From: Aeromonas sobria
GTDB lineage: Bacteria; Pseudomonadota; Gammaproteobacteria; Enterobacterales; Aeromonadaceae
DNA: 64,000 nucleotides
Direction: 5' to 3'
NCBI RefSeq assembly: GCF_000820145.1
Contig: NZ_CDBW01000023.1
Location: forward strand, 1-64,000
Shown: positions 62,897-64,000 of the stretch, piece after piece
Layout: each line of letters starts with the position of its first letter
Numbering within the stretch: position 1 is the first letter of the stretch
Made by a program: the position numbers and the translations under genes
Notes under the pieces: generated by a model
What the model was told of the DNA's origin: nothing
The model's database searches: none
What the model saw: the letters and a program-made list of their open reading frames with translations, nothing else

Positions 62897-63979
62897 TTAG
62901 CGTGCCGCTTTGACCGCCAGACCCAGCTGCCACACCGCCATGGCGTAGTGGGTGCTGTGGTTGTAGCGGGTGATGGCGTAGAAGTTGGGCAGGCCGTACC
63001 AGTATTGGTAGCCGGTGCCCACATCGAGACGCAGCAGGCTCGACTCGCTGTGGTTGCCCAGGTTGCTGGTGGGGGTCAAACCGGCACTGCGCAGGGTGGC
63101 GACCGGGTAGCGGGTCTGGAAGCCATGCTCATAGCCGGGCAGTTGGCCCTGACCGCGCACCGCCACCGGTTGGCCTTTCTCCCAGCCGTGGGCCTTGAAG
63201 TAGTTGGCGACGCTGCCGATGGCATCCACCGGATCCCACAAGTTGGTGTGGCCGTTGCCATCAAAGTCCACCGCATAGCGCTGGAAGCTGGAGGGCATGA
63301 ACTGGCCATAGCCCATGGCGCCGGCGTAGGAGCCCTTGGGTTCGGTGGGATCCATCCCCTCGTCGCGGGTCATCACCAGGAAGGCTTCCAGCTCGCTGGT
63401 GAAGAACTCGGCGCGGCGCGGGTAATCAAACGCCAGGGTGGCCAGCGCATCCAGAATACGGGTCTTGCCCATTACCCGGCCCCAACGGGTCTCGACCCCG
63501 ATAATGCCGACGATGATCTCCGGCGGTACCCCATAGATCTGTTCTGCCCGGTTGAGCTCGCTTGCGTATTCACGCCAGAAGTTGACGCCGTTTTGCACGT
63601 TGTCGGGGGTGATGAACTTGGCGCGATAGCGGTTCCAGGCACCGGTCGGGCCGGTGGGCTTGGCGGTGGTCGGCGCCTGGGCATCCATCAGGCGGATGAT
63701 CCAGTCGTAACGCTCTGCCTGTGCCAGCACCTGATGCAGCTGGGCGCTGTCAAAACCGTGCTTCTCAACCATCTTCTGGACGAATCTGTCCACATTGGCG
63801 CGATTGGCGAAATCCCCTTTGCTAACCCCTTGTGTATAAACGGGTTTACTCGATGGCACCTGATTGATAAAGGCGCTGTTGGGCTGGGGGATGACCACGG
63901 GCTTGGGGGCCGGGGCGCTGCTGCAGCCACCGAGCAGGGGGAATAACGACAGAGTGAGAAGAGAGGCAAGGCGACGCAT
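62897..63979 (-). CDS. mltB: Membrane-bound lytic murein transglycosylase B
   Basis: MltB is an outer-membrane lipoprotein that cleaves peptidoglycan glycan strands. The 360-residue precursor has lipobox LLGGC (C19) and the family-103 domain with the catalytic Glu in GIIGVETRWGR, YGQFMPSSFQRYAVDFDGNG, and WDPVDAIGSVANYFKAHGW. The C-terminus (YYAITRYNHSTHYAMAV-like) is complete. The ATG lies at 63979, 21 bases from the window edge. With mltD and the SLT protein at 28190 it is the third lytic transglycosylase in the window. Confidence 0.95.
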   Translation of the reverse strand: MRRLASLLTLSLFPLLGGCSSAPAPKPVVIPQPNSAFINQVPSSKPVYTQGVSKGDFANRANVDRFVQKMVEKHGFDSAQLHQVLAQAERYDWIIRLMDAQAPTTAKPTGPTGAWNRYRAKFITPDNVQNGVNFWREYASELNRAEQIYGVPPEIIVGIIGVETRWGRVMGKTRILDALATLAFDYPRRAEFFTSELEAFLVMTRDEGMDPTEPKGSYAGAMGYGQFMPSSFQRYAVDFDGNGHTNLWDPVDAIGSVANYFKAHGWEKGQPVAVRGQGQLPGYEHGFQTRYPVATLRSAGLTPTSNLGNHSESSLLRLDVGTGYQYWYGLPNFYAITRYNHSTHYAMAVWQLGLAVKAAR

Positions 63980-64000
63980 AGGGTTCTCAAAGAGACTGAA

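Overview
The window looks like the chromosome of an Aeromonas-type gammaproteobacterium. That is an inference from protein-level resemblance to E. coli and Vibrio orthologues and from a gene mix I associate with Aeromonas (FabV instead of FabI, a formate-tetrahydrofolate ligase, biosynthetic SpeA, Tus, a TIGR03503-type protein). The DNA is GC-rich by eye, genes are dense, and nearly every transcription unit ends in a clear hairpin plus T-run. I see no insertion sequence, prophage, CRISPR array, integrase or rRNA. One tRNA gene (Ser, CGA anticodon) and one FMN riboswitch are present.

Layout. 0-7 kb: molybdopterin genes moeA-moeB, folE, a chemoreceptor, and fhs with a degenerate extra copy of its own 3' end beside it. 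7-13 kb: a LysR regulator divergent from a YceI/membrane-protein pair, an S-adenosylhomocysteine-hydrolase-like NAD-binding protein with a TTG start, a SelW-like CxxC protein, and pepT. 13-19 kb: speA behind a structured leader of about 560 nt, a Cys/His-rich microprotein behind a perfect FNR box, and a second chemoreceptor. 19-25 kb: a cysteine/serine catabolic locus (permease divergent from ridA-cyuA-regulator), a histidine phosphatase, and fabV. 25-34 kb: alaA, aqpZ with a CRP site, a lytic transglycosylase, cardiolipin synthase, a YdgA-like protein and purU. 34-44 kb: FMN riboswitch-ribB, lpp, cnoX with a phosphopantetheinyl transferase, nlpC, rlmF, a MaoC protein, a DASS transporter, a DUF481 protein and an L,D-transpeptidase.

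44.6-48.6 kb: after tRNA-Ser comes a visibly AT-richer stretch holding punR/punC and a CBS-BON protein, possibly acquired. 48.6-55 kb: a patatin, a very large SNF2 ATPase, and tus, the replication-fork trap protein, which suggests the window lies near the replication terminus. 55-64 kb: a DUF1127 protein, astE-like, mltD, the conserved gloB-yafS-rnhA/dnaQ block, a TIGR03503-like protein and mltB.

Functional threads: one-carbon metabolism (folE, fhs, purU), cysteine breakdown with removal of its reactive enamine product (CyuA plus RidA), and an envelope/peptidoglycan set (Lpp, L,D-transpeptidase, NlpC, three lytic transglycosylases, cardiolipin synthase). I found no large new system. The best leads are the FNR-box microprotein, the fhs tail scar, the speA leader, the orphan terminator before the FMN riboswitch, and the tus neighbourhood.
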